DNA of 64,000 bases, taken from contig CM038720.1 in the NCBI GenBank assembly GCA_021613375.1, positions 12,741,962-12,805,961 on the forward strand, given 5' to 3'. Shown here one piece after another: positions 48,055-62,000 of the stretch. This DNA is from Megaleporinus macrocephalus. Its lineage: Eukaryota > Chordata > Actinopteri > Characiformes > Anostomidae. The first letter of the stretch is position 1. Each line of letters opens with the position of its first letter. Under the pieces are notes generated by a model. The model was not told the DNA's origin. It ran no database searches and was given only the letters and a program-made list of their open reading frames with translations. Made by a program: the position numbers and the translations under genes.

Positions 48055-51000
48055 CAGTATTATGCATGCAATTATAACTTCTAGAGGAATTCTAAAAGCT
48101 TATGCCTGGCTTTATAAGGTATTACATACAGCTTATAACACCTTATTCTGGCATTTATAATGCATTATCAATACCGGTGTAAGGGTTCGTCTTGTCTATA
48201 TTGTTATGACTGTCTTGTCTGTATTGTCTTGACTGTCTTGTCTTGTCTGTCTGCCTATTTGTCTTCCTGTCTGTCTGATTGTCTGCCGGTCTTGCTTACG
48301 TCTCCCTGTCATGTAGGTTCTGTTTATGTTCTGTCTTGTGCTCCTTTTCTCCACCCTCATGTCTCCGCTCCCCTCTTGTTTGCCAAGTGTTGCTTGCTAT
48401 GTCTGCCCCTTGTTTCAGCCACCTGCTCATCATCCTATCCCTGCATATGCCCCCCACACCCACACCACAGTGTGTTGTATTTTTTATACATCAGTACGTT
48501 CAAACCAAGCCTCCTTTGTTATACAAGCCAAGCTAGGCCAAGCCAAGCTAAGCTAGGCTAAACTAGGCTAAGATAAACCAAGCTAAGCTGAGCCAAGCCA
48601 AGCTGAGCTACACCCAGTTAAGCTAAACTAGGCCAAGCTAAGCCAAGTTAGGCTAAGCCAAACCAAGCCAAGCCAAACCTGGCCAGGTCAGGCCACACCA
48701 AGCCCAGCCAGGCCAAGCTAAGTCTCACCACGCCTGTGTTTGCTAACCCTGCCCTTGCATTAGGGTTTTACTCTATCTCTGCTCTTAAAGGACATTGAAC
48801 TCTAAACTGAATAACTAAACCCCTCTTAGGGATCTCGCTCTAGCCTCTGCTCTTGCAGGAAACCAATGCCTGGAAACTCTAGTCCGAGCAGGGGTAACGA
48901 ACCTTTGCTGAATACCTCCCACTCTGCTTAGCCTGCTCACTTTAGGCTCCCCTGGTTTCCTGGCTATCACGCCTCCGCTCAGCCCCATACTCTGCTTATT
49001 GCCTTTCACTGTTGTTCTCAATAAAACAGGCTGCTCATGGATCTTATCTTTGTTTCTGAGCCTTGTGAATTATCACAGCTGGATTCATAGAAAATGTTAC
49101 CAAAAAAACCATAAATATGTTTTTTGTTTAAGTGCTGTTAAAAGGAAAGGCAGTGTTACACAGTGCCCAACCATTTTATTAATAAATGAATACAACTCAA
49201 TCAGAATTGACTATCTTTCTGTTTTACTGCCATTCCACCTACTTTCCCAACTCTTATAAAACTATGTTTGTAACTGAGACTTTGTTTCTTTGGTACACTA
49301 ATTATCAGCATGGCCCAGAATAAACCGATGTGGCGTGCCTGATGCATTTTCACATTCTGAGGCTATTAGAAGCTGCTGTGATAAATCCTTCACATTCAGG
49401 CCTCTCGCTCCAAACAATGCCACACAAGCTCAGGCACAGCAGTCACAGTACACCATCACTTTTATTTTCCCCTTCATCCTTCTACTCTCTCTCTTTCTAT
49501 CTCCCCGTATATATAAAGAATAGATACGCATACAAATGATCCTCCTCTCTAATTCTTCATCCTTGCCTCCTTTTTTGTGCACACGCATAAACGCACACGC
49601 ACGGCGAGTTTTTCTTTGAAGATCTCGTTCAGATAGACGGGTCTTGGCCCGCACCTCCGACCTGAGAGACAAATAAGCTATTTACTTTCTCATCACTTGG
49701 CCGGCCGTACACACAGCATGTCAATCAGACTGCAGACTGGGAGCGTGTTTGGGGGGGGCGGAGGAGGGGGCATTTATCTGAGCATCTGGGCACATGTCTT
49801 GGGCCATGAATCTTAGTGACACTCGGAAGGTTTTATCTGCCCCGATCCTCCTGCGATTTCTCAGCCTTCTTCTTTGCTTTTCTTTTTTTCCCTCTTATTT
49901 TTTTGCCTATATCTGATCTCTTTCGGTGACTTTTCTAATGTTACACCACTTTCACGTCCTCGCTCACACAGGCAGCTGACCTTGTTTGCACAACTTAAAA
50001 GTTTTAAAGCAGTAGAATTTACACTGTTTTGTTTGGACATAAAACGTATAGATGTCCACAGCAGGGGCATAGCCAGTTAGTCCTACTTAGATTGATCACA
50101 GACCCTTTAAATCACATTAAATTGTTAGGCAGGACTAAATTTGGCGCTGGTGATGACCAGTTAGCAACATGTTGCGCCATCTATTTGGTGGAGACTGCTC
50201 CCCTGCTGCTTCCAGACAAAATTCCCAGTTTTTTAAGTTTTTAAAATGTATTTTATTGAAAAATATGGTGGTGTTAGCACTGATGCCTCACAGCAAGACA
50301 ATCCAGGTTCGATTCCCGGTCTGTTCTGTGTGGAGTGTGTATGTTCTCCCCGTGCTTGTGAGGGTTTCCTCCCACAGTCCAAACACATGCATGTTAGGTT
50401 TATCGCTCACTCTAAATTGCCTGTAGGTGTGAATGTGTGTCACCCATGCAATGAACTGGCAGCTCGCCTTTGCCCGATGACGCTGGGATTGGTTCCAGAC
50501 ACTCCACGACCCTGACTAGCAGGATAAAGCGGAAGATGATGGATGTATGGATAAAAATATCGTTACAACTGGTCCATTCATCAAATTTTCACACAATAGC
50601 AGTAAATGGAGATGCATGCTTTTCATTGGACAGTGATGATATTAAGGATTGAAATAATATATTGGAGCATTGGTCTGTTAACTTGCTCAGCCTACTCTAA
50701 TGACAGCTAAATCGATCCAGTTATAGAGAATACAAAGTGTTAACTACACTGTTCAAAAAACTAAAGGGAACACTCAAATAACACATCCTAGATCTGAATG
50801 AATGAAATATTTGTTCTGTACAAAGTTGAATGTACTGACAACAAAATCACACAAAAATCATCAATGGAAATCAAATTTATTAACCAATGGAGGCCTGGAT
50901 TTGGAGTCACACACAAAAGTAAAGTGGAAAAACACACTACAGGCTGATCCACCTTTGATGTAATGTCTTTAAAACAAGTCAAAATGAGGCTCAGTATTGT

Positions 51001-54000
51001 GTGTGGCCTCCACGTGCCTGTATGACCTCCCTACAATGCCTGGGCATGCTCCTGATGAGGTGGTGGATGTCCTCCCAGACCTGGACTAAAGCATCCGCCA
51101 ACTCCTGGACAGTCTGTGGTGCAATCGCGGTTGGTGGATGGAGCGAGACATGTCCCAGATGTGCTTAAATGGATTCATGTCTGGGGAACGTGCGGGCCAG
51201 TCCATAGCTTCAATGCCTTCATCTTGCAGAAACTGCTGACACACTCCAGCCTGTGCGGAGGGCTGTGCGGCCCTCCAAAGAAATCCCACTCCACATCATT
51301 ACTGACCCACTGCCAAACCGGTCATGCTGAAGGATGTTGCAGGCAGCAGATCGCTCTCCACAGCATCTCCAGACTCGGTCACATGTGTTCAGTGTGAACC
51401 TGCTTTCATCTGTGAAGAGCACAGGGCACAGACACATGCACATTTGTGGCCTGCTGGAGGTCATTTTGCAGGGCTCGGCAGTGCTCCTCCTGTTCCTCCT
51501 TGCACAAAGGCGGAGGTATCGGTCCTGCTGCTGGGTTGTTGCCTTCCTACGGGTTCCTCCATGTCTCCTGACAGACACAGCAAACCTTCTTGCCACAGCT
51601 CGCACTGATGTGCCATCCTGGATGAGCTGCACTACCTGAGCCACTTGTGTGGGTTGTAGAATCTGTCTTATGCTACCATGAGTGTGAAAACGCCACCAAC
51701 ATTTAAAAGTGACCAAAACATCAGCCAGAAAGCATAGGTACTGAGAAGTGGTCTGTGGTCCCCACCTGCAGGACCACTCCTTTATTGAGTGTGTCTTGCT
51801 AATTGCCAATAATGTCTATTCCTGTTGTCTGTTCCATTTGCACAACAGCATGTGAAACTGATTGTCAATCAGTGTTGCTTCCTAAGTGGACAGTCTGATT
51901 TAACAGAAGTTTGCTTCACTATTTTTTTTTTGAGCAGTGTAGTTTAAGAGAGTCTGTTAGCAGCAACCTGTGATGTTCAGCTGGCGCATCATCCTATCCT
52001 TTGTAGAGAAACCAACATGTTGTGTTTTGGATACTGGTATGCTGGTAAAACCAGTGTAGACCAGCATAGAACAGCATGATCTATTTTTTTCAGGAGGGCT
52101 GGCTGGATATTATGGGCACAAATTTCAATACAGCTGGACTGTTTCAGGCAGCTATTATAAAGCAGCGTGCATACGTCCTCTGAAGTACTGTGCTTTCTTA
52201 AGTGGTTTATGCTTATAAAATGCCATAGTTCATGCCATAGATTCAATTTCACTCGGCTGTAATGGCGGCGGCAGGCTGCACCTTCTCCCAGAAACACTTC
52301 AGAGAGACATTTAATGGGACGACTTAGAAAGGAAAGAGTGTCTTACTTAAAAAAATAATGAACAACAGTGTTGTTCCTCAACCAGATATTCCAGCCATAA
52401 GCTCAAACTACAGTGATCAAGGTGGATAGATTATGGATAAGATGTTAGTGCTGAGTGTTCAAATATCAAATTATTCAAAAAATCTGAGATGAAACACCCA
52501 TGGCTTACATGTTATAAGATAAAAGCTATGGGATGTAGCTATAGGAGGGCCTAAGGGATCTTAGAAGCAATGCTAGAGTGGGTAATCAGGAGAGTTGGGA
52601 GAATTCCCAGTGAGCTGGTAATGTATAAAGAATTTAATATTTAAATAGACCCATGTATAAACTTACCCATATAAGCACAAGAATATCTGTACTAATTTAG
52701 AGGTTAAACCAGCGACCCACACCTCAAGCATTATGGCCTCTGTTTGCTGACTGTAACTGAGGCCCATAAAAAAGCTAGGTAGGGCTTTTTATAGCACTTC
52801 CTAGCCAGCCCAACAAGCTCACTTTAGCGATGTATCTGGGATATAAGACTTCCTAGCTGGCCCAACAAGCTCACCATATCGATGTATCTGGGATATAAGA
52901 CTTCCTAGTCAGTCCAACAAGCTCATTATAGTGTATGTCTTTGGGATATAAGAAAAACAGATCATAAAAAGCCATAGACAGTCATAGACAGTTGATCTCA
53001 GCTAACATTACTAGTCTGGTCACAACATAGCAGCAGGTCCCCACTGGTATTCAGTAGAGTCATCAAAACACACAAGCTCCATGACAAGCCTATTACTTGA
53101 TCACCTTAAAGCACAAGGTGCAAAAATCCTTAAATCACAGTAAACACAGCCCACTGTTCTGTCTTCCTTCTTCTCCTCTTGGCTGAACAAGCCTACTATA
53201 GTGATGTTTCTAGGATGTAAGACTTCCTAGCCAGCCCAACAAGCTCACCATATTAATGTATATGGGATATAAGACTTCCTAGTTGGCCCAAAAAGTTCAC
53301 CATAGAGATGTACCTGGGATATAAAAAGCCATAGACAGTCATAGATAGTTTATCGCAGCTAACATTACTAGTCTGGTAACAATCCTGCAGCAGGTCTCCA
53401 CTGGTGTACGGTGGAGTCATCAAAACACACAAGCTCCACGACAAGCCTATTACTTGATCATCTTAAAGCACAAGGTCCAAAAATCCTTAAACCACAGTAA
53501 ACACAGCATACTGTTCTGTCTTCCTTCTTCTTCTCTTGGCTGAAGCAGCTTTGATAATGTCTTATTTCTTCAAACGTCACTCTCAATCATCATCACTGTC
53601 GATGAAGAAGGCAGTCAGTCTAATGTTAGAATCCTGGCTACGAGAGCTAACCTAAGGGCTTACTGAGGTTGACGCCATAGAGAGTGAACTAAAAAAATCA
53701 CATTATTTTATTATTTTTTTAAAATATTTGTTTGTTCTTGGTTTTGTTTGAACTCCTCTCTCAAATGTTTTATTGATTCTAATAATCAAATGCATCTGAT
53801 TCTTGCAGCTGTCAAACTGTCAATCAAGAGTCAATCAAGAGTCACGGATATTAATGACATGACTATAAATATAATCATTGGTGTGTGTTGTGGATGAGGC
53901 AGGGAAATAAAGTATTCTCATAAATTATAAATGCACACAAACAGTCGAATCACATTATTATGACCCCCAGCTAATATCTAGAGTAACCACTGTGTGCAGC

Positions 54001-55976
54001 ACGGACAGCAACTAGATGGGCTGGGAGACTCAATGAGGTCCTGGTAGGTTGTCACAGGTATCTGGAGCCATGCTGACTGCAGTGCATCCCACAGCTGCTG
54101 AATTCCATGTCCTTCAGCTTGTCAACAAATGCAAATGTACAGCTGCCTATGAGGGGGGCTCAAACACGATTCGTATTTATGACAGAGATGTAAAAGTGAA
54201 TTATACTCCCCAACTGCAGGAGCTACTTTAAATCGCCCCTGGCATTTACCTGAAATGCTGTTCTGTCAGTTGTCATAGTAGGTAATTAAAAGTGAGGTCA
54301 GTTGTGTGTGGTGTTTAAAATTTTAATAGTTTTGTCTCTCTGTTTACAAAGCTAGGCTAGCTGCTAGTTGTTGGTTGTCTGGGACATAAGACTTCCCAGC
54401 TGGCCCAACAAAGTTGCCGTAGCAATGCATCTGGGATATAAGACTTCCAGGCCGGCCCAACCATCTTACTTTAGCAAAGTTTCTGGGATATGAGACTTCC
54501 TAGCTGGCTCAACAAGCTCACCATAGCAATGTATCTGGGATATAAGACTTCCTAGCTGGCCCAACAAGCTCACCATAGCAATGTATCTGGGATAAGACTT
54601 CTTAGCTGGCCCAACAACCTCACTCTAGCAATGTGTCTGGGATAAGACTTCTTAGCTTGCCCAACAAGCTCACCATAGCAATGTATCTGGGATAAGACTT
54701 CTTAGCTGGCCCAACAACCTCACCCTAGTGATGTGTCTGGGATATAAGACTTTCTAGCCAAGCCAACAAGCTCACCATAGCAATGTATCTGGGATAAGAC
54801 TTCTTAGCTGGCCCAACAACCTCACTCTAGCAATGTGTCTGGGATAAGACTTCTTAGCTTGCCCAACAAGCTCACCATAGCAATGTATCTGGGATAAGAC
54901 TTCTTAGCTGGCCCAACAAGCTCACTCTAGCAATGTGTCTGGGATAAGACTTCTTAGCTGGCCCAACAAGCTCACCTTAGCGATGTGTCTGGGATAAGAC
55001 TTCTTAGCTGGCCCAACAACCTCACTCTAGCAATGTGTCTGGGATATAAGACTTCCTAGCCAACACAACAAGCTTACCATATCACCTAAAATGAAAGTCA
55101 AGCTACACTACTGGTTTATAGCTACTAGCTAATTAGTATTTCACCCAGTGATTTAAATTAGGCAAGTCGATTTAATGATGCTCATTGCTGGCATGTTTTA
55201 TTTCGTGAAAACAATATTAGCCCTTAGCTTATAGCCTGCTTAAGTGGAACGGGAGCAAACGTCAACAAACATGCTTTAGCTGATGAAATTGGAACTAAGA
55301 CAAAAATTGTGTAGAAAACTGAATCTTTCTTAAATGTTGTAGCTCTCTTTCACGTGAGGTTTCATGTTCTGAACTGGTGTTGGGAAACAGCTGCTTTTAG
55401 ATTTAATTGTTATTTAATCCCTTCATCTATTGAACGCCAATAATTCACCTCATTCTGCTCCGTGATGTGGTTCAGTCTGGGTAACCTGAATCCCAGACAG
55501 GCTATAATGGATAGGCCATACGGTGTTCTCGTCTGAAGGCGGCTGCCCTTCGAGGCTTATGTTCTCCCAGCGCGTCACTCGAGTTCCTTCTGTATTGTTT
55601 AATAGCCTTTATACCTGCGAGGACACCTGATATGTCCATTAAATAGTCCAGTGGTTCCAGTGAGTGCAGTCTGTCAGCGGCGCAGTGGACTGTGATGGTT
55701 ACGGCAGGGTGTTAAATCCCAGTCGCTTGACTGGAGCCAGGGAAAAAAACAAGGGCCTTACTATTCCCATCTGTCGTCCGCCACAGCGCACCATGACTGT
55801 TCTCATATCCACTGATAAATGATTTTCATTATTTACTCACGACTACATTCTACTCATTGTACGCCGAGGCCCTCTTGCATTGAATTGCGTGGAAAGAGTG
55901 AATGCACAGAACGTAATTGTGTCCAGTCAATTTCTATCTACAGCACAAATACTCAAATCCTGGCCAAAGTCTTACA

Positions 55977-56072
<96 letters not shown>

Positions 56073-59000
56073 CACACACATACACACACATTCTGATGTT
56101 GTTTACTTCTGTATTGCTGTGTTGCTTCTGCTTTACCATGCGTCACTAACATTGGCATCCTCACATTGGGCTGATAACTGCTTTTTAGGAAAGGTTTAAG
56201 ATTTAAAAGGCTTATAGCCTACATTTCTATATCCCTGCTGAGACCCACTTGTCTGGTTTTATATACCGAAAACATTGCAAATCATTTTTATGCAAGCATT
56301 TTGTTCATCCCTTAGAATCTTTGTGACTGTGACTTTCAGAATGTCCTATGTAAATTACTTTTTGAAACACTCTTATAACTCAAGTGTAAATGGGTGGGGC
56401 AATGTAGACTGAACCAATAGTTTATGATATCACACATACTTTTCCATATTTGGACAGCATGGACTAGGAAAACCTTAAATGCGAATTCCAACAATCTCTC
56501 AAAAGTTCTGTATAATTTAAAAGAAATGTTGCATCACAGAGTTACACTTACGTCACAACGTTCAATATTCACTATCCAAAACCACTGGTGACGTATGTCT
56601 TCTGTGTTTTTATATGTAATAGTGATGGTAAAATAGTGGCGAATCTAAAAGAATAAACTTTCCTTACATATACATCTCCACCATAAACTTGTGCCAAAAC
56701 ATGACCTCAAAAGCATTGTATCAGTCATCAGACAGTGAGTTGGTAATAATTTTCTATGAGGCACCAAAGTCCTATGACTTTTGCCTTAACAATTCTATTT
56801 GCCAATGTCTTTGTTTACATCTCTCTGTAATGAAATTATAGAGAATTTTCTTAAACATTGGCAGAATTCCCAATTGACAAAGCTTACAAAACGCAAAGAG
56901 AGGTCAGTTTTCCATGACTTGGGCCCTACAGAAAGGTCCCTTTAGGCACTCAGTATATGAGTATACAACCCCCAGTGTAGTCGGTCAGCCATTGGGCATC
57001 TGAAGCATCTTTAGACCTGGAGCCAATGTATCTAACAAGTATTAAAAGCATATGTGCACCAATTAGTTGGGATGCCTCGATACAGATATTGGTATCAGGT
57101 ATCAATTCAATAATGTTCTCATTTACTGCACTGATACCAACAAACCTGATACCATGTCTAGTGTACGCGGCCACACTACTCAGTTCAAGTTGGCTGGGAA
57201 CAAGGAGTCGGACACAAAGTCTTTGGTCACTTTAAACGTGGCACCTTGGCATATTCCTGCCAGGCACTGTGCTATTTTAGTTTTTAAGGCAAACAGAAAC
57301 TCAACCACAACCAAAGTATCCAAGGAAAGTGAACACACATAGAAAAAAATGTTGCCCTTTCTGCAACCAACGTCTGTATATTCTGACTTCACGGTGTTTG
57401 AATTAACATAATTGCGACGCCAATTAGTTGAATGTTTAATTATCTTAGATTGAATTTTAATTGTAGGCTGCAAAGAGCCCAGACTGTCCTAACATGAGGA
57501 TCAGAGCCTGGTTTTTGCACCCCATATCAGTTATTTATTAACAAAGCATCCAAGGAAGCCACAATTTAAGTTGCTTAGGTCTTTATGGGTGGGGTTGAGT
57601 TTGGGTCACAAAGTGCAAGGAGCAAACGAGTGTGGACACAGGCGCAAGCTTTAACAGGATATTTAATAAACTTCAGCACAAAAAACAAACACAATCACAA
57701 ACTTCACAAAACAGACTCACAAAAAGAACCACGGGGGAGAGGGCAAAACAGGAAGACTAAATACACAGGATAACAAGAGGTAAACAGCTGACAGGACTAA
57801 TTACAAAGGAGACACAGGCCAGGGAGGCGGAGCAAGGGGGGAGACACAGAGCACATGACAAACCAGGAACATAAGTAGAAGCACATGGGAAAGACAGGAC
57901 GTAAACAAACAGGCGAAGGCAAGAGAAACAGGGAAGAGCGTGAAAGCAAACACTGTACAATTATAAAAATCTGGGACACCCCCCTTGGTCCATGTTGCTA
58001 CAAGATATGCAGCCCCTACAGACAGATCTGTGTATGGACAGCTTCAAACAAAGTAGGTTTATTTAAAATAACACGCAGTGCACACGAGTACTGAGCGGAA
58101 TGTACGCGGTAGGACAGTACGGTCTCTCTACAGCCTGGTTTTTTTTTTTTTTAAATCACTGTTTTAAGGATCATATGTCACTATTATATAATAAAGACAG
58201 TGTATATTGGGTGTGTCTCAAAACCTAGTGAGTGTCTAAGTAGGCTGTCTAGGTAGGCAGCTGTTTAAGTAGCAGCGTTCTCTCCTCATCTCTCCTCATA
58301 AAACAGATTACTGAGACGCTCTAGTTAGAGAAAGACTGTGTCATGGCTTGTTCCCGCCCACTGCAGCACGCGAAAGGTGGTTTAGCTGGTTGCTAAGTTA
58401 CCAGCCGGCATCCAAAACAATAGTCCGAGGCTTAAAAATCCGCTAGCATAAATGCTAATGGCTCAAGATTAAAACTGCAAAATGGTGAACGACTCGTTAC
58501 AGAGTTGATAATAAAAATACTGTTTTGTGTGATTATATGACAGGAAACACATTAAAACACCAGAGAGAATCAAAATAACTCACATTATAAAACCACTTCA
58601 CTGCTCGTAGATTTGCTTGTGTTGCATCATGGGATTGTCTTAGCGGCTGAGGAAGCGGTCGATGCTTCCTTAAAATCAGGTCAAAAGAAGGTGCCTCAGT
58701 AGACAGCATGTTTAAGGTATGTAAGTATTGGGACAGTCTACATGTCTGGAGCGCATACTATGACATAAAATGCTGCCTACGTAGGAGCTCACTAGGTTTT
58801 GAGACATAGTCTTTTGGTAGCACATGTCAACGTTTTCACCTCTGCTTGGCCTCCATGTCTCCATCCATATTGGGGAAGCAGTTATGAAGCAGTACAAATA
58901 AATTTTATTGATGCATCGCTATTTACATTTATTTTTTTTTTACATTTACGGTATTTAGCAGCGCTCTTATCCAGAGCGACTTACAAAAGTACTTAGTGTT

Positions 59001-62000
59001 CGGTCAGAGTATCTAGTACAAACAGGTTTAAGTCCAAACTACTCTTATACTCAAACACTGTCATAAACACAGGGCCAGTGCTGATACCTAGAAAAAAGAC
59101 AATGAAATACCTAGCAAGACTGGAACACCTACAGAGAACAGAATAAATACAGGACTACATACAGTACAAGTGCAAAACTTAGCCAGTGCTCCTAGAAGAT
59201 AAAGTGCAATTACAGTTTATACCAGTACTTTAGTAGATTAGTGTTTATATGAATGTGCATTGAGCAAACAGCTGCCCTAAACCGTTACATATGCTTCTTT
59301 CACCACATGGTAGACCATGTTTCTTGACTTGACTCTACCGCTTCTGGTACCAGCACATCTAGCATCCCCTTCAGTGTAGCTGGTCATCAGAATTCACGAC
59401 AGACAATACTGGTGTGTGTGTGTTTCAAAAAGAGCTTAAATCACGTTGTGTAGCCCTGGTGGGAATATTCTTTGACAGAATGTTTAAAGTGACAGTGTGA
59501 GCAGCTGTCTGGGTGAGTAGATCCTCCTTCATGGCCAGCTCGAGTTGTTTGTTCATTAGCGCAGCAGCGTTCACTCTCACATGGGGATCTGATTGTTGGT
59601 ATTGGTGATGTTTTCTAAGTACGAGTACTTGAGCTTAGTGTTGGCCCCATGCACGATATTGCTACTAATCCATCCCTAATTCAAACAGAACACTTGTTTA
59701 AGGTTAGCCTCTGTGAGCTAATCTGCCTACAATGCAAACCTTTCAATGCAAAGCTGATCTGTACCAAACAGATCATTTACCTTGGAGTATTAATTATGCA
59801 TTACTGTTTGCGGTGACATTAATGGGCGGCACGGTGGTGCAGTGGTTAGCACTATCGCCTCACAGCAAGATGATCTGGATTGGATTCCCAGTCCAGGCCG
59901 TTCTAGCATGTGAGTTGGCCCCCTGTGGGGACCCCTGTAGAAGGGAAAAGCCGAAAGACGTGCGTGTGTTTGCGGAAACAATAATCACCGTAATTGCTGC
60001 ACCAGCATGTATCACTGGAACTGAAAGCAAATGGTGAGTGGAAGGGTCAGTGATAGAATATCTTAAACGTCAACTACACCCTTGAACTGTGATAGATCTG
60101 CTTTAAGCAGTAATTTGCAAAGTGCGGACCACTAAGGCAGGGCTCTAAGAAACTTGGGGCTGGAGTGTTGGGTGGCTTCGGCTGCTGGGTTTTAAAGCCA
60201 GGTTCAGCCTTGCCAAGCAAAGAGGGAATATGATTTTAGAAGAGATGGAGGAGCTGGGGAGGTGTTGGGGTACAAATTTCGTCACGAGAAGGTGAGGGCA
60301 GAGGAGTGGCTTATATAGAGTGTGTAATGATGAAGAGGAAGAGTTTGGGCATGGTCCTTATTTGGACCCAAAGTTAAGTTCATTTCATAACTTCATTTAA
60401 GTTCTATGTAAGTGTTTGGCCATTTAAAATAAGGACAGAGTGGAAATGCAAACCTTCTAGGTTTTAAGATAACCATGGTGGAAAGACGAATTCAGAGAAT
60501 CAAGAATGAAAGACAAATAAAGACCACAGCAATTTGGCTCACAATCTATATATCGTCGCTATCGAAAACATGGACCTCAATTTTTGTCGATTTTCATTTT
60601 TCTATAACATTTGCTGCCGTTTACATTCTATCAAAATTTCATGACGAATGGACCAATAGAAATGCTTCAAAATCACTTGGAAAAAAAATCTGGTTCCATT
60701 GACTTCCATTGGAAGTTAAGACTGTTTTTGTCCTCTCCTGTACAGTTACTATTTTGAAGATACTTGTTTTTTATTGGACACCGACTATATATAACTATAT
60801 ATAAGGATAGGTTTGGAGGTGGGGTGAGATAAAACCACAATTTCACTGGTTGTGCAACTTGCCTTGCGACTGTCATGAACATAAACATTGTTTGCATTTT
60901 GCATTGTTTGCAGAAGTGAATAATAGCTACTTATCTACAGGTTCAAGTAGTGTTAGCTTGACGTTAGTTTAAGTTACGTTTGACTTTCTAAATGAAGCAG
61001 AAGAGATCTAGATATGAATAGTCAGCTTGCAGTCAGTGATCAGTCAGTGTCAGCTGTCAATCACGAACAGTTCTCAACACTCGGAAAAATGATCAAAGAT
61101 AGAAGTGTGGAATTCATCCTTCACCTAACTGTCTACCAGTGACAGACTGATGAGAGCAGACTTTGGCAATGTTATGGGGAGATGGCGGAAAGTTTTTTGC
61201 CGTTTATCCTCATTACCCAAGGATTTTTGCTGACTCAGCTCTTTCCCCACACAACATCCAGGATGCTATAAAAGCTTACACCGTTGTGTTGTTTGTTGCT
61301 GTTGTCCCTACGGCCATGACCCACACCATGGCTGTTTCTCATCTGTCAGGAAGCTTTATTAACTACCAATGTACCAACGGTGGCTCAATTAGTGTGAAGT
61401 CAATCAAATACTATTTATGCAGAAAAAAAAACAGCCTTTAAAATTGCACTGGAGATTCCCCTGAAGGAAAGAGATGATGGCAAGTGAATTAAGAGCCTAT
61501 GCCTATTAAAACAATTGTAACAGGAAGATAGCTTCAGGCCAGTGTGGCACAAGGTAACCAACAAGCAGTTTTGTTTTTTGATACATAACAGCTTTAATAA
61601 TAATGGCCTGTATACATAATATTTTAAATAGATTACATAGCACGACAATCAACTCAAGCATTCTGATACAGTGTGGGTATATAAATCATAGGCTTTGTCT
61701 GTACACAATGGTCTAATCAAACGTACAGTGTGAGTCACCAAAGAACACGATTTTTAAAATTGACATTTAACTACAGCTTAAACAGCCAAACAAGACTGTA
61801 CACATCACCTCCCCAGATAAGATGTAATTCCTGCTGTGCTACAGAGACTGCTGTTACAGTTTTTCTCAAACGCTTCAACACATTTGGCTCAATTTGCAGA
61901 AACTCAAACACAAGAGAGTTTATTACTTTACAAGAAAGCCAAAAATCTCTGGCAAAATGAAACGCAGCACTCAAAAGCATCTTCTCTCTCCTCATCACTG